Positions 34,723 to 44,385 of a stretch of 64,000 nucleotides of DNA are shown here, in pieces. A program made the translations under genes and the position numbers. The first letter of the stretch is position 1. The number at the start of each line of letters is the position of its first letter. Source of the stretch: Hyphomonadaceae bacterium (GTDB lineage Bacteria > Pseudomonadota > Alphaproteobacteria > Caulobacterales > Aquidulcibacteraceae); the NCBI GenBank assembly GCA_019753105.1, contig JAIELJ010000014.1:62001-126000 (forward strand), in the 5' to 3' direction. Under the pieces are notes generated by a model. That model saw only the letters and a program-made list of their open reading frames with translations, did no database searches and was not told the DNA's origin.

Positions 34723-35709
34723 ATGACCGCCGCTGACGATCTCCTCTCCGCCAAGCCCGACAAAACGATCTCCGCCAAGGAATTTGGCGTCGAGTCCGAG
34801 ATGAAGATCCCGGCCTTCTCAAAGCGCACCGAATATGTGCCGGAGGTCGATGAGGCCTACCGCTTCGACCCGCAGACGACGCTCGCGATCCTGGCGGGCT
34901 TTGCGCACAACCGCCGCGTCATGGTGCAGGGCTATCACGGCACGGGCAAATCCACGCACGTCGAGCAGGTGGCCGCGCGCCTCAACTGGCCGATGGTGCG
35001 GATCAATTTGGACAGCCACGTTTCGCGCATCGATCTCGTCGGCAAGGACGCGATCGTTCTGAAGGACGGCAAGCAAGTCACCGAGTTTCGCGAAGGCATG
35101 CTGCCTTGGGCGCTGCAACGCCCGATCGCGATCTGTTTCGATGAATATGACGCCGGCCGTCCGGACGTGATGTTCGTGATCCAGCGCGTGTTGGAAGCGT
35201 CGGGCAAACTGACGCTGCTCGATCAGAACCGCGTCATCGCGCCGAACCCGTATTTCCGACTTTTCTCGACCACGAACACGATCGGCTTGGGCGACACGAC
35301 GGGCCTCTATCACGGCACGCAACAGATCAACCAAGGTCAGATGGACCGCTGGTCGATCGTCACCACGCTCAACTATCTCGATCACGACGCCGAAGCCGCG
35401 ATCGTGCTGGCGAAGACGCCGAGCTACAATACCGCGGACGGCAAGCGCACGATCATGGCCATGGTCCGCGTCGCCGACATGACGCGCAACGCCTTCATGA
35501 GCGGCGATATCTCCACCGTCATGAGCCCACGCACCGTGATCACCTGGGCGCAAAACGCCGAGATTTTCGGCGGCGACATCGGCACGGCATTCCGCATGAC
35601 GTTCTTGAATAAGTGCGACGAACTCGAGCGGCCGACCGTGGCGGAGTTCTATCAGCGCGCGTTCGGGGCGGACCTGCCGGAAGCGGCGACGCGGGTGAAG
35701 GTGGCGTGA
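34723..35709 (+). CDS. cobS: cobaltochelatase CobS subunit (AAA+ ATPase)
   Basis: The 328-residue MoxR-type AAA+ ATPase has Walker [11 protein letters not shown], Walker [19 protein letters not shown] and the sensor [11 protein letters not shown]. With CobT it drives cobalt insertion by CobN in aerobic cobalamin synthesis. The near-identical arrangement cobS-cobT after a J-protein is typical of alphaproteobacteria. CobN and other cob genes are not in this window. Confidence 0.94.
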   Translation: MTAADDLLSAKPDKTISAKEFGVESEMKIPAFSKRTEYVPEVDEAYRFDPQTTLAILAGFAHNRRVMVQGYHGTGKSTHVEQVAARLNWPMVRINLDSHVSRIDLVGKDAIVLKDGKQVTEFREGMLPWALQRPIAICFDEYDAGRPDVMFVIQRVLEASGKLTLLDQNRVIAPNPYFRLFSTTNTIGLGDTTGLYHGTQQINQGQMDRWSIVTTLNYLDHDAEAAIVLAKTPSYNTADGKRTIMAMVRVADMTRNAFMSGDISTVMSPRTVITWAQNAEIFGGDIGTAFRMTFLNKCDELERPTVAEFYQRAFGADLPEAATRVKVA

Positions 35710-35767
35710 TGGCGGAGCCGTCATGAACTCCATGGTTCGGGGCAGCGCTAAGGAAGTGTGAGAGTTC

Positions 35768-37660
35768 ATGTCCGCCCGCGAAACTCCCACTGAACTCTTC
35801 AAACGCTCGCTCGCGCAGACGACGCGTGCCTTGGCTGGGGCGGAGGAGGAGCTGGAGGTTACGTTCGGCGCCGAGGGCCCGCGGCTTTCGGCTGGCAAGA
35901 TAGTGCTGCCGCATCTGCCGCGCGTGATCTCCGATCCGGACGCGCAGCGCATTCGCGGCCAAGCCGATGCGCTAGCGCTGAAGCTGGCGCACCATGACGA
36001 TCGCGCGCACGCCAAGCTCCGCCCGAGCGGCGCTGAAGGTCGCGCCGTGTTCGATGCGGTCGAGGAAATGCGCGTGCAGGCGCTTGGCGCTAACGCGCTC
36101 AAAGGCGTCGCCGGTAATCTGAACGCCGCGCTGACGGACTCACTCGAACGCCGCGGCGCCACACGCATGGTCGATCGCTCGACTGCGCCGCTTGCGGATG
36201 CGCTGGCGCTGATGGTGCGCGAGCGCCTGACCGGCCAAGCGCCGCCAGAGAATGCGCGCGGCATCGTCAATGCGTGGCGCGAAGAGATCGAACGCGAGGC
36301 GGGCGCCGCGCTCAATCAGCTCGAAGCGGTGGCCGAAGATCAGCGCGCCTTCGCGCTCAAATTCCGAGAAGTGCTCAACAATCTCGGCCTTGGTGATGAG
36401 ATCGGTCCGGACGAACGCGCCGACGACAACGATGAGTCCAACGCCGAACAAACACCACCGCAGCAAGATCAAACCGAGGGCGAAGACGAGCAGGAGCAGG
36501 AAACGCCTGCCGACATGGAGATGGTCGAAAGCGACATCGACATGGATACCGACCGCACGATCTCGGTCGAAAGCGACAACGAAGCGGATGAGCAGGAAGA
36601 GCTTGAGGAGGACGATCCAGGCGAAAAGCCGATCCGTCCGAAGAGCCGCAACGAGCCGGAAGACCCCAACGCCAACTACAAGGTCTTCACCAAATCACAT
36701 GACGAAGTGATCACTGCGGAAGAGTTGTGCGATGGCGAGGAGCTGGCGCGTCTGCGCACCTATCTCGATCAGCAGCTGAAGCCGCTGCAAAGCGTCGTCG
36801 GCCGTTTGGCCAACCGGTTGCAGCGTCGCCTGATGGCGAAGCAAAATCGCACGTGGAGCTTCGATCTCGAAGAAGGCATTCTGGATACGGCGCGGCTCAC
36901 GCGCGTGATCGTCGATCCAATGTCGGCGCTGACGTTCAAGCAAGAAGACGACATGCCGTTCAAGGATACGGTCGTCACGTTGCTGCTCGATAACTCAGGC
37001 TCGATGCGTGGGCGGCCCATCATGGTCGCGGCGCTTTGCGCTGACATCCTCGCGCGCACGCTCGAACGCTGCGGCGTGAAAGTCGAAATCCTCGGCTTCA
37101 CCACGCGCGCCTGGAAGGGCGGCACGTCGAAGGAGGATTGGCTGAAGGCTGGCCGTCCGCCGCAGCCGGGCCGTCTCAACGATCTGCGTCACGTCGTTTA
37201 CAAATCAGCGGACGCGCCGTGGCGGCGCGCGCGTCGCAATCTTGGCCTGATGATGCGCGAAGGCTTGCTCAAGGAAAACATCGACGGCGAAGCTTTGATG
37301 TGGGCGCACGAGCGTTTGCTCCCGCGCGCCGAACAGCGCCGCATCCTGATGGTGATTTCCGATGGCGCTCCGGTGGATGACTCCACGCTCTCGGCCAACC
37401 CCGGCAATTATCTTGAGCGCCACTTGCGCACCGTGATCCAGTGGATCGAAACGCGCTCGCCGATTGAACTCATCGCCATTGGCATCGGCCATGACGTCAC
37501 GCGCTATTATCGCCGCGCCGTCACCATCACCGATGCTGAGCAGCTCGGCGGCGTGATGATCGAAAAGCTTGCGGAGCTTTTCGATGAAGCCGCTCCCGAA
37601 GAACGCCCACCGCCGCGTTCGCCGCGCGAGCACCGTCAGCGCATGCAGGCCACGGCCTGA
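35768..37660 (+). CDS. cobT: cobaltochelatase CobT subunit
   Basis: The 630-residue partner of CobS has an N-terminal helical region, an acidic Glu/Asp/Gln-rich linker (about 215-300, with runs like EDEQEQE), and a C-terminal von Willebrand A domain with MIDAS motif [13 protein letters not shown] and [10 protein letters not shown]. Length fits CobT (about 600-640). Its stop shares a base with the next start (TGATG). Confidence 0.95.
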   Translation: MSARETPTELFKRSLAQTTRALAGAEEELEVTFGAEGPRLSAGKIVLPHLPRVISDPDAQRIRGQADALALKLAHHDDRAHAKLRPSGAEGRAVFDAVEEMRVQALGANALKGVAGNLNAALTDSLERRGATRMVDRSTAPLADALALMVRERLTGQAPPENARGIVNAWREEIEREAGAALNQLEAVAEDQRAFALKFREVLNNLGLGDEIGPDERADDNDESNAEQTPPQQDQTEGEDEQEQETPADMEMVESDIDMDTDRTISVESDNEADEQEELEEDDPGEKPIRPKSRNEPEDPNANYKVFTKSHDEVITAEELCDGEELARLRTYLDQQLKPLQSVVGRLANRLQRRLMAKQNRTWSFDLEEGILDTARLTRVIVDPMSALTFKQEDDMPFKDTVVTLLLDNSGSMRGRPIMVAALCADILARTLERCGVKVEILGFTTRAWKGGTSKEDWLKAGRPPQPGRLNDLRHVVYKSADAPWRRARRNLGLMMREGLLKENIDGEALMWAHERLLPRAEQRRILMVISDGAPVDDSTLSANPGNYLERHLRTVIQWIETRSPIELIAIGIGHDVTRYYRRAVTITDAEQLGGVMIEKLAELFDEAAPEERPPPRSPREHRQRMQATA

Positions 37661-38646
37661 TGCGCGCGTTCATAGTGTCTTTGCTGGCGCTTGTTTGCGC
37701 ATGCGCGCCGACGGCGGCGGAGGATGTCGAGGTCGCTGATCAGTGGACGGCGGTTGATGTACAATCGACGCCGATCGAGCTGGGCGCCGAGCGCGTCGGC
37801 CGGCTGACCTTCCGCGGCGGCATCGTTCTGGACTCGGATTCGCATTTTTTCGGCGGACTTTCCGGCATGGAGGTCCTCGAAAATGATCGCGCCCTGTTCA
37901 TCAGCGATCGCGGCGAATGGTTTGAGGGGCGACTGACGTTTGACGACGTTGGGACGCTCACGGGTTTTGTCGACGTCCGCACTGCGCCAATGCGCGATGC
38001 GCGCGGCCGCCCTTTCGAAATCCGCGACGACGGCGATAGCGAGGCGTTGACGCAAATGCGCGATGGGCGCCTCGCTGTCAGCTTCGAACAAGTTCCGCGC
38101 ATCCTGATCTATGACGTAAACCGTGACGGCCCCTTCGGCGCCGCTCTCGAAGGCCCGCCGCTCGCGGGCGCGGATCGCTTGCCTTCGAATGCAAGTCTTG
38201 AGGCGCTGGCAGTCGATGGCGACGGCAATTTCATTGTTGGCGCTGAGGGCGGCGGCGGCGCGACGCCGGTTTGGGTGCTGCCGTTGAATGCGCGTGAACC
38301 GACGCCAGCGCGCTTTGCGTATCGGTTGGGCCTTGGCTATTCGCTCACCGCGCTCGATCGCGGGCCTAACGGTGGTTACTTCGCGCTTGAGCGCTTCTAT
38401 GCGCCGATTATCGGTGCGCGCGCGCGTGTCATGTATTGGCCCGAGACCGCTTTCGCCGAGCCTGGCGCGATTGAGGGCGCGGAAGAGTTGGCGCTTCTCG
38501 CGCCGCCGCTGGTGCTTGATAATTTCGAAGCGATCTCAGCCGTGCGGCGCGCTGATGGCGGCGTGCGCCTCTACATTGCGTCTGATGACAATCAAAGCCA
38601 GCGGCAGCGAACCTTGATTTACGCGTTCGATCTTGAATCGTACTGA
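37660..38646 (+). CDS. esterase-like activity of phytase family protein
   Basis: The 328-residue exported protein has a signal sequence ([20 protein letters not shown], with a cysteine that could serve as a lipobox) and a beta-propeller-like domain with FFGGLSGMEVLENDRALFIS, GDSEALTQMRDGRLAVSFEQ and ASLEALAVDGDGNFIVGAEG. These are the marks of the family PF13449. The substrate is unknown. It is translationally coupled to cobT. Confidence 0.85.
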   Translation: MRAFIVSLLALVCACAPTAAEDVEVADQWTAVDVQSTPIELGAERVGRLTFRGGIVLDSDSHFFGGLSGMEVLENDRALFISDRGEWFEGRLTFDDVGTLTGFVDVRTAPMRDARGRPFEIRDDGDSEALTQMRDGRLAVSFEQVPRILIYDVNRDGPFGAALEGPPLAGADRLPSNASLEALAVDGDGNFIVGAEGGGGATPVWVLPLNAREPTPARFAYRLGLGYSLTALDRGPNGGYFALERFYAPIIGARARVMYWPETAFAEPGAIEGAEELALLAPPLVLDNFEAISAVRRADGGVRLYIASDDNQSQRQRTLIYAFDLESY

Positions 38647-39350
38647 GGCTCGCTCTGCGCGCCACGGAGTTCCGCCCACGCCGCCAGCCCAAGCAAGCCT
38701 GCGATGAACGCGGTCCAGATCATCATTTGCCAAAGCGCGAATAGCCCCAGCAGCAACGCAACCAGCAAGCCAACGTACGCCGCGATCATGCGCGCGTTGC
38801 GGCGGGATACGACGTAGGTGAGCGCCGCGCGCAGGATATGGCCGCCATCGAGCGGAAAGCCTGGGATCAGGTTGAAGAGGCCGAGAATGAGGCTGAGCAA
38901 CGCGAACGTGTTGATCGCATTCAGAACGACGAGATTGTCTTCGCTATAGCCCAGCGACGGCGCGATCAGCGGCAAGGCTGAAGCCGCGAGCGCCCATGAT
39001 GCGAGGTTGGCGCCGGGGCCCGCGGCGGACACCGCGATTTCTTGCCATGCCTTCTGCGGCGGACGGACGAATTGAACGTAGCCGCCGAAGAAAGTGAGCA
39101 CGATGCGCCGGCTTTGAATCTTCAACGCTGCCGCCATCGCGGCGTGTCCAAATTCGTGGATCAGGATGGCGAGAAAAATGACGCCGACGAAGATGAGCGC
39201 CTCGCCCAGCGCGCCGGAGCCATCGCGCAAAAGCGCCGATCCGACGACGTACGCCGCCAAGAGCAGGAAGGTTGGTTCGATGACGACGGGCGCGCCGGCA
39301 AACGAACCGATGCGCAGGCCGCTCTCTTGCTCTTGGTATTGCTCACTCAT
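38619..39350 (-). CDS. site-2 protease-like M50 metalloprotease
   Basis: The 243-residue protein has about six membrane segments and both zinc motifs of M50 proteases: LIHEFGHAAMA (HExxH) and FNLIPGFPLDGGHILRA (DG ligand). It lacks CBS and PDZ domains. It belongs to the small Rip/SpoIVFB-like group and may cut membrane-bound substrates. Convergent overlap of 28 nt with the upstream phytase-like gene. Confidence 0.9.
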   Translation of the reverse strand: MSEQYQEQESGLRIGSFAGAPVVIEPTFLLLAAYVVGSALLRDGSGALGEALIFVGVIFLAILIHEFGHAAMAAALKIQSRRIVLTFFGGYVQFVRPPQKAWQEIAVSAAGPGANLASWALAASALPLIAPSLGYSEDNLVVLNAINTFALLSLILGLFNLIPGFPLDGGHILRAALTYVVSRRNARMIAAYVGLLVALLLGLFALWQMMIWTAFIAGLLGLAAWAELRGAQSEPQYDSRSNA

Positions 39351-39426
39351 GGCTCAACACATGCGGGCGCAAAGGCGCGTACGCAAGCGCAGCGTGAGTT
39401 ATGTTTTCGTGATGGATTGAAGCCGC

Positions 39427-39723
39427 TTAGGCGGCTTGAGCTTCCGAGAGCTTCTTCTTCACGTCGCGGCGGATCTTTGCGGCGCGGGTGGAGAGTTCAT
39501 CCTAGCTGGCCTTCAGCAGGTAAGCGTCGAGGCCGCCGCGGTGATCGACCGAGCGCAGAGCCGCAGCGGTGATGCGCAGCTTGAACGAGCGGCCCAGCGC
39601 GTCGCTTGGCAGCGTCACGTCCACGAGGTTCGGTTGGAACTCGCGCTTGGTCTTGATGTTGGAGTGGCTGACCTTGTGGCCAATTTGACGGTTGACGCCA
39701 GACAGCTCGCAACGGCGGGACAT
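39427..39723 (-). CDS. rpmB: 50S ribosomal protein L28 with in-frame amber codon
   Basis: The frame starts [20 protein letters not shown] and gives recognisable L28 through [20 protein letters not shown] and YLLKAS, then meets TAG at 39504-39502. In the same frame the next codons read [20 protein letters not shown], then AQAA and TAA (39429-39427). This is the usual basic tail of alphaproteobacterial L28, giving the normal total of about 98 codons. Without read-through the product is 73 residues, near the 78 of E. coli L28. TAG is used as a normal stop elsewhere here (efp, ggt). Causes: sequencing error, recent nonsense mutation, or recoding. A hairpin spans the distal TAA. Confidence 0.9.
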
Positions 39724-39931
39724 GGGACTATGCTCTCAGGGATTGGCTTTGAGGGCCGGAAAATGAAGGGCGGACGCATACGCGAAGGCCTGCCGAGGGT
39801 CAAGGCGCGCCCGAAACAGCTTCCAGCCCCCAACGGACCCAAAACAGCCCCATTTGGTTCATGCCTGGATCACAGCCGGTTGATTAGGTAAGCGGCGGAT
39901 CAGTCGAGGATCGAGGACTAAGGTGGGTCAT

Positions 39932-40726
39932 ATGAGAAGCATCGCCGCCGCCGTTTTGGCGCTGGGACTGGCCGCGGCCGCAGGGCCGGCGACCGCCCAA
40001 TCGGGCAATCGCACCTTTGCCGCCGATTACACCGTGATCGCGCGCGGCGTGAGCGCGGGCGAGTTCAACTTCCGCTTCAACCAGACGGGCAGCACCTACA
40101 CCGCCTCCGCGACCCGCGAGATGACTGGTCTGGCGGCCGCCGCGCTCGGGCGGAGCCAGGATTATCGCTATAATGTCAGCGGCGCGGTTGCCGCGGACGG
40201 CACGCTGCGCCCCGCGGCCTACGAACACCAAGGCGGCCGCCGCCGGGAAGACCGTCCGAACGGTCGCCTCGTCCGCGCGGCGTTCACGGCCAATAATGTG
40301 GTCACAACTTCGGTCCCGGCCGGCATGAACATGGGCGATCCCCAGGCCACGACCGAACAGCGCCGCAACGTGATCGACCAGATCACGGCCATCGCCGCGA
40401 TGGTCACCACGTCGGGCGATCCCTGCAGCCAAACGCTCCGTGTCTATATGGACGGCCGCGCCCGCTTCGATTTCGCCATGACGCCGAACGGCAATGTCAC
40501 AGTCCGCTCGCGCGCTTATGAGGGCGAGGCGGTCCGCTGCCGCGTGGCTTTCCGCCCGATCGCCGGCTTCACCGACCCGCAAGAGGCGGCGAACCTGACC
40601 TTCCTGTTTGCACGCACCCCGAGCGGCATGTGGGCCCCGATCACCATCGAAATGCCCACCGACAGCGTCGGCATCGTGCGCCTGGAGGCCCGCCGCATCA
40701 CGGCCAACGGCCAGCGGCTGCAGTAG
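39932..40726 (+). CDS. DUF3108 periplasmic protein
   Basis: The 264-residue protein has a signal peptide (MRSIAAAVLALGLAAAAGPA, then TAQ cleavage) and the DUF3108 fold: FAADYTVIARGVSAGEFNFR, TYTASATREMTGLAAAALGR and FAMTPNGNVTVRSRAYEGEA. AAGGTGGG precedes the ATG at 39932. The family is common in alphaproteobacteria between rpmB and the helicase. Function unknown. Confidence 0.85.
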   Translation: MRSIAAAVLALGLAAAAGPATAQSGNRTFAADYTVIARGVSAGEFNFRFNQTGSTYTASATREMTGLAAAALGRSQDYRYNVSGAVAADGTLRPAAYEHQGGRRREDRPNGRLVRAAFTANNVVTTSVPAGMNMGDPQATTEQRRNVIDQITAIAAMVTTSGDPCSQTLRVYMDGRARFDFAMTPNGNVTVRSRAYEGEAVRCRVAFRPIAGFTDPQEAANLTFLFARTPSGMWAPITIEMPTDSVGIVRLEARRITANGQRLQ

Positions 40727-40736
40727 GTCAAACGGT

Positions 40737-40825
40737 AGTCTTGTGTGTTACTTAAGTGTTAACCACAAGACTTAGCCGTGAACGGACAAGCAACGAATCA
40801 AATCGACTGATTCGCAGGTGATTCG
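40737..40825 (+). promoter_or_regulatory. two-hairpin leader before the helicase gene
   Basis: The first inverted repeat is AGTCTTGTG (40737-40745) with CACAAGACT (40764-40772). The second is CGAATCA (40794-40800) with TGATTCG (40808-40814), and TGATTCG occurs again at 40819-40825. The stretch is AT-richer than its surroundings and could be a DUF3108 terminator plus an operator or promoter of the helicase gene. Confidence 0.4.
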
Positions 40826-40930
40826 TTCTTGCTTCCTTCTCTTGACGATTTCTCCACAGGGTGAAGCGCCGCGCGCCCTTGGGTCGGTTCGCGGCTTGAA
40901 TTCGCCTCAGCCCAAACCCACCATCCCCCC

Positions 40931-43447
40931 ATGACGAACCGCGCCAGGACGAAAGCCGTTCTGGGACCAACCAACACCGGCAAAACCCACCTCGCCATCG
41001 AGCGGATGCTGGGCCACGGCTCCGGCATGATCGGCCTGCCGCTCAGGCTGCTGGCGCGGGAGGTCTATGACAAGGTGGTCGCCGCGAAGGGCGAGGCGGC
41101 CGCGGCGCTGATCACCGGCGAGGAAAAGATCGCGCCCGAAAGCGCGCGCTACTTCGTTTGTACGGTCGAGGCGATGCCGCCCGATCGCGTGGTCGAGTTC
41201 CTGGCCATCGACGAGATCCAGGTCGCCCGCGATCTCGATCGCGGCCACGTTTTCACTGACCGCATCCTCAATGCGCGCGGCTATTCCGAGACGATGCTGC
41301 TGGGCTCGGACACGATGCGGCCGATGATCCGCAAGTTGATGCCCGAAGCGGAGATCATCCGCCGCGAGCGCATGTCGACCCTGCAATATGCGGGGCCGAA
41401 GAAGATCACGAAGCTGGCCAAGCGCACGGCGGTCGTCGCGTTCTCGGCCGAGGAAGTTTACGCCATCGCCGAATTGCTGCGCCGGCATCGCGGCGGTGCG
41501 GCGGTGGTGATGGGCGCGCTCAGCCCGCGCACAAGAAACGCTCAAGTGAAGCTCTATCAGGACGGCGAGGTGGACTTCCTCGTCGCGACCGATGCGATCG
41601 GTATGGGCCTCAACATGGACGTCGATCACGTCGCGTTCGCCTCGCGGCGCAAGTTCGACGGCCACAGCTGGCGTGATCTGCGCCCCGATGAACTCGCGCA
41701 AATCGCCGGCCGCGCCGGCCGCTTCACGCGTGACGGCACGTTCGGTGAAACAGGGGAGTGCGCGCCGTTCGATGAGGAGATCGTCGAGCGTATTGAGGGC
41801 CACGAGTTCGAGTCGATCGAAGCCGTGCAATGGCGCAATGAGAAGCTTAGCTTCAACAGCGTTGAAGCGCTGGTCGCTTCGCTGGAAACGCCGCCGTCGC
41901 GTGCGGGATTGTTGCGTGTTCGCGGCGCGGACGATGAGTTCGTGCTGCGGCGTTTGATCGATGATCAGGATCTGATGGAGCGGGTGCGCAGCAAAGAAGA
42001 CGTGCGCCGCCTCTGGGATGCGTGTCAGCTGCCGGATTTCCGCAAAGTGTCCAAAGACGATCACGCACAACTGGCGCTGCGGATCGCGGGCTACATTGTG
42101 AAGCCGAAAGGGCGGGTGCCGAGTTCGTGGGTCGGCGCTGAGATCGAGAAGCTCGATCGCACCGAAGGCGATCTCGATGTGCTGCATATGCGCCTCGCGC
42201 ACATTCGTACGTGGACCTATGCCGCCAGCCGCGCCGATTGGCTTGAAGAGGCTGAAAGCTGGCGCATGCGCACGCGCGAGGTGGAGGACAAGCTCTCAGA
42301 TGCGTTGCACGACGCGCTCACCCAGCGTTTCATCGATCGCCGTACCTCCGCCTTGCTCAAGGGCCTGAAACGCGAAGACGCGATGCTCGCGGGTATCTCG
42401 GAAGAGGGCGAAGTGTCGGTGGAAGGCCACTTCGTTGGTCAACTCGACGGCTTGGAGTTTAGGCCGGACCCCCGCATCTCCTCAGGCCTTGAGGGCCGCG
42501 CTGTCCGCAACGCTGCGCTAAAGGCGCTGCGCCCTGAAGTGTCACGCCGTCTCGCCGCGATCGCGCAGGCGAAGGACGAGAGTATAGAACTAGGTCGCGA
42601 TGGGCGCGTGAAGGTCGAAGGCGTCGCGGTCGCCAAGCTCACACCTGGCGCGCCTGTGCTGAAGCCGCGCCTCGACATTATCGGCGCCGAGCACGCCGCC
42701 GAACCGCAGCGCGCCGCTGCGCGTGAGCGGCTGGAGCTTTGGCTGGCGCAACGTGTCGCGCACGATTTGCGCCCGCTCGTGGCTTTGGAGACAGCTTGGC
42801 GGGACGGGCGCTTACCGCCGGATGCGCGCGGCCTTGCGTTTCGGCTGATCGAAAACGCTGGCGCGCTCGATTGTGCGCAGGAAGACATCGCGCATCTCAC
42901 CGACATCGGCGCAGCTGCGCTCGCCCGCTATGGCGTCCGTATTGGCGCTCATTCGATCTTCTTGCCGTCGCTGATTAAGCCCGGCCCGGCGCACACGCTT
43001 TCTCTGCTCTGGCGCGCCGCAAATCCGAAAGCAGAGCACGCGCTGTTTGCGCCGCGCGCCGGTGCGCTCTCGGCGCAGCTCGAACATCGCCGGCCGTGGG
43101 GCGAGCTTGCCGCTGCTGGATATCGCGGCTGCGGGCGCATCGCCGTGCGCCTGGATCAACTCGAGAAGCTCGCCGAAGCCGTCGCCGCCACGCCGCAACC
43201 CAATGACGCGACGCTTGCCCGCATCATCGGCCGCCCTGCGCGTGATATTGCGGGCGTGCTCGCCTCGCTTGGCTATCGCCGTTATGAGCACGACGGCGTG
43301 AAGCTCTGGCGGCGTGTGGCGCACAAGCGCAAGAAGCGGGCGCCCCCGGCGGACAATGCTTTTGCCGCGCTCGCCGATTTGTTGCCGCCCAATCAAGCAC
43401 CGCCCAATCAAGCACCGCCAGGTCGTAAGCGAGCCGGACAGGCATGA
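40931..43447 (+). CDS. SUV3-like DExH RNA helicase
   Basis: The 838-residue protein has helicase motif I GPTNTGKTH (12-20), a DEIQ in place of DEAH (LAIDEIQVARD), motif VI region AQIAGRAGRF and GATDAIGMGLNMDVDHVAF-type motifs. DEIQ and the sequence order are characteristic of the mitochondrial degradosome helicase Suv3 and its alphaproteobacterial relatives. The C-terminus carries a Pro-rich tail with a tandem 15-bp repeat (NQAPP twice) and a basic end. The next gene overlaps by 4 nt (ATGA). Confidence 0.9.
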   Translation: MTNRARTKAVLGPTNTGKTHLAIERMLGHGSGMIGLPLRLLAREVYDKVVAAKGEAAAALITGEEKIAPESARYFVCTVEAMPPDRVVEFLAIDEIQVARDLDRGHVFTDRILNARGYSETMLLGSDTMRPMIRKLMPEAEIIRRERMSTLQYAGPKKITKLAKRTAVVAFSAEEVYAIAELLRRHRGGAAVVMGALSPRTRNAQVKLYQDGEVDFLVATDAIGMGLNMDVDHVAFASRRKFDGHSWRDLRPDELAQIAGRAGRFTRDGTFGETGECAPFDEEIVERIEGHEFESIEAVQWRNEKLSFNSVEALVASLETPPSRAGLLRVRGADDEFVLRRLIDDQDLMERVRSKEDVRRLWDACQLPDFRKVSKDDHAQLALRIAGYIVKPKGRVPSSWVGAEIEKLDRTEGDLDVLHMRLAHIRTWTYAASRADWLEEAESWRMRTREVEDKLSDALHDALTQRFIDRRTSALLKGLKREDAMLAGISEEGEVSVEGHFVGQLDGLEFRPDPRISSGLEGRAVRNAALKALRPEVSRRLAAIAQAKDESIELGRDGRVKVEGVAVAKLTPGAPVLKPRLDIIGAEHAAEPQRAAARERLELWLAQRVAHDLRPLVALETAWRDGRLPPDARGLAFRLIENAGALDCAQEDIAHLTDIGAAALARYGVRIGAHSIFLPSLIKPGPAHTLSLLWRAANPKAEHALFAPRAGALSAQLEHRRPWGELAAAGYRGCGRIAVRLDQLEKLAEAVAATPQPNDATLARIIGRPARDIAGVLASLGYRRYEHDGVKLWRRVAHKRKKRAPPADNAFAALADLLPPNQAPPNQAPPGRKRAGQA

Positions 43448-43725
43448 GTGAAGGCCGGCAGCGCATCGATGTCTGGCTCTTCCGCGCGCGACTCTGCAAG
43501 ACGCGGGCGGCGGCGGCGCGGCTGGTGAGCGAGGGCGGCGTGCGCCTGCTGCACAATGGCCAGACCCGGCGGCTGGAAAAGCCGTCGGTGGAGGTCGAGC
43601 CGGGCGATGTGCTGGTGCTGCCGGGCGTGGCTGGCGTGCGTACCTTTGAGGTCAAAGCCATCGCCGCCCGGCGCGGTCCGGCGGCGGAAGCGCGGGCACT
43701 CTACGCCGAGGAGCCGGCGGTGTGA
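43444..43725 (+). CDS. S4-domain RNA-binding protein (Hsp15-like)
   Basis: The 93-residue protein is a single S4 RNA-binding domain: QRIDVWLFRARLCKTRAAAA, LVSEGGVRLLHNGQ and VEPGDVLVLPG. It resembles Hsp15/HslR, which rescues stalled 50S-nascent chain complexes. Start overlaps the helicase stop as ATGA, so an RNA-related joint role is likely. Confidence 0.9.
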   Translation: MSEGRQRIDVWLFRARLCKTRAAAARLVSEGGVRLLHNGQTRRLEKPSVEVEPGDVLVLPGVAGVRTFEVKAIAARRGPAAEARALYAEEPAV

Positions 43726-43802
43726 GGCGCTTGCGGCGTTGCGTTGGCTTGACGGTCCCGTCAGCACCCGTCATCTGAGCGCGCCAAAACGGAACCCGGA
43801 TA

Positions 43803-44144
43803 ATGACCTACATCGTCACCGACGCCTGCGTGAAATGTAAGTACATGGACTGCGTCGAGGTATGCCCGGTCGATTGCTTCTATGAGGGCGAGAACTTCCT
43901 CGTCATTCACCCGGACGAATGCATCGATTGCGGCGTCTGCGAACCCGAGTGCCCGGTCGACGCCATCAAGCCCGACAGCCAGGATGAGCCCGACGGCCGC
44001 TGGCTTAAGGTCAACACCGATTTTTCCAAGACCTGGCCCAACATCACCGTGAAGGGCACGCCCCCGGCCGATGCCGACGCCTTCAAGGACGAGAAGGGTA
44101 AATTCGAGAAGTATTTCTCCTCGGAGCCTGGTTCCGGGGACTGA
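43803..44144 (+). CDS. fdxA: 7Fe ferredoxin (FdxA type)
   Basis: The 113-residue ferredoxin has the cysteine layout of [3Fe-4S][4Fe-4S] ferredoxins: C9, C12, C17, C21 in the first set ([20 protein letters not shown]) and C40, C43, C46, C50 in the second ([18 protein letters not shown]). The C-terminal extension with WPNITVKG is typical of alphaproteobacterial FdxA. It acts as a low-potential electron carrier in the cytosol; partner unknown. Confidence 0.94.
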   Translation: MTYIVTDACVKCKYMDCVEVCPVDCFYEGENFLVIHPDECIDCGVCEPECPVDAIKPDSQDEPDGRWLKVNTDFSKTWPNITVKGTPPADADAFKDEKGKFEKYFSSEPGSGD

Positions 44145-44164
44145 AAGAGCCCCGCGCGACGCCC

Positions 44165-44193
44165 TTCCGAAAAGCCTAAAACTGTGGTATACA
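44165..44193 (+). promoter_or_regulatory. candidate promoter for carD
   Basis: TTCCGA (44165-44170) and TATACA (44188-44193) are spaced by 17 nt in an AT-richer patch, about 193 nt before the carD start. This fits a sigma-70-type promoter with a long leader. Visual match only. Confidence 0.4.
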
Positions 44194-44385
44194 ATCAGCT
44201 GGAACAGGGCGCGCCCGTCGCGCCTGGCAGTTGGATCGCCTGATCACGCCAAAATAAGCCTATCGGCAGGGGAAAATGAGGGTCGGACGGGGCAAACCGT
44301 CCGGGTTTCATTGCTGCGGGCTATTTTTGGAGGCCGGAAACGGTCTGACTGTCCAAGAAACATGTTGGGACACGGAGTTCACCGA

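Noticed and set aside
34819-36315. 498-residue minus-strand frame antisense to cobS-cobT
   Set aside because: The sense genes are unmistakable, and the antisense product is low-complexity.
40907-42202. 431-residue minus-strand frame antisense to the helicase
   Set aside because: Shadow frame of a certain helicase gene; composition biased to His/Arg/Gln.
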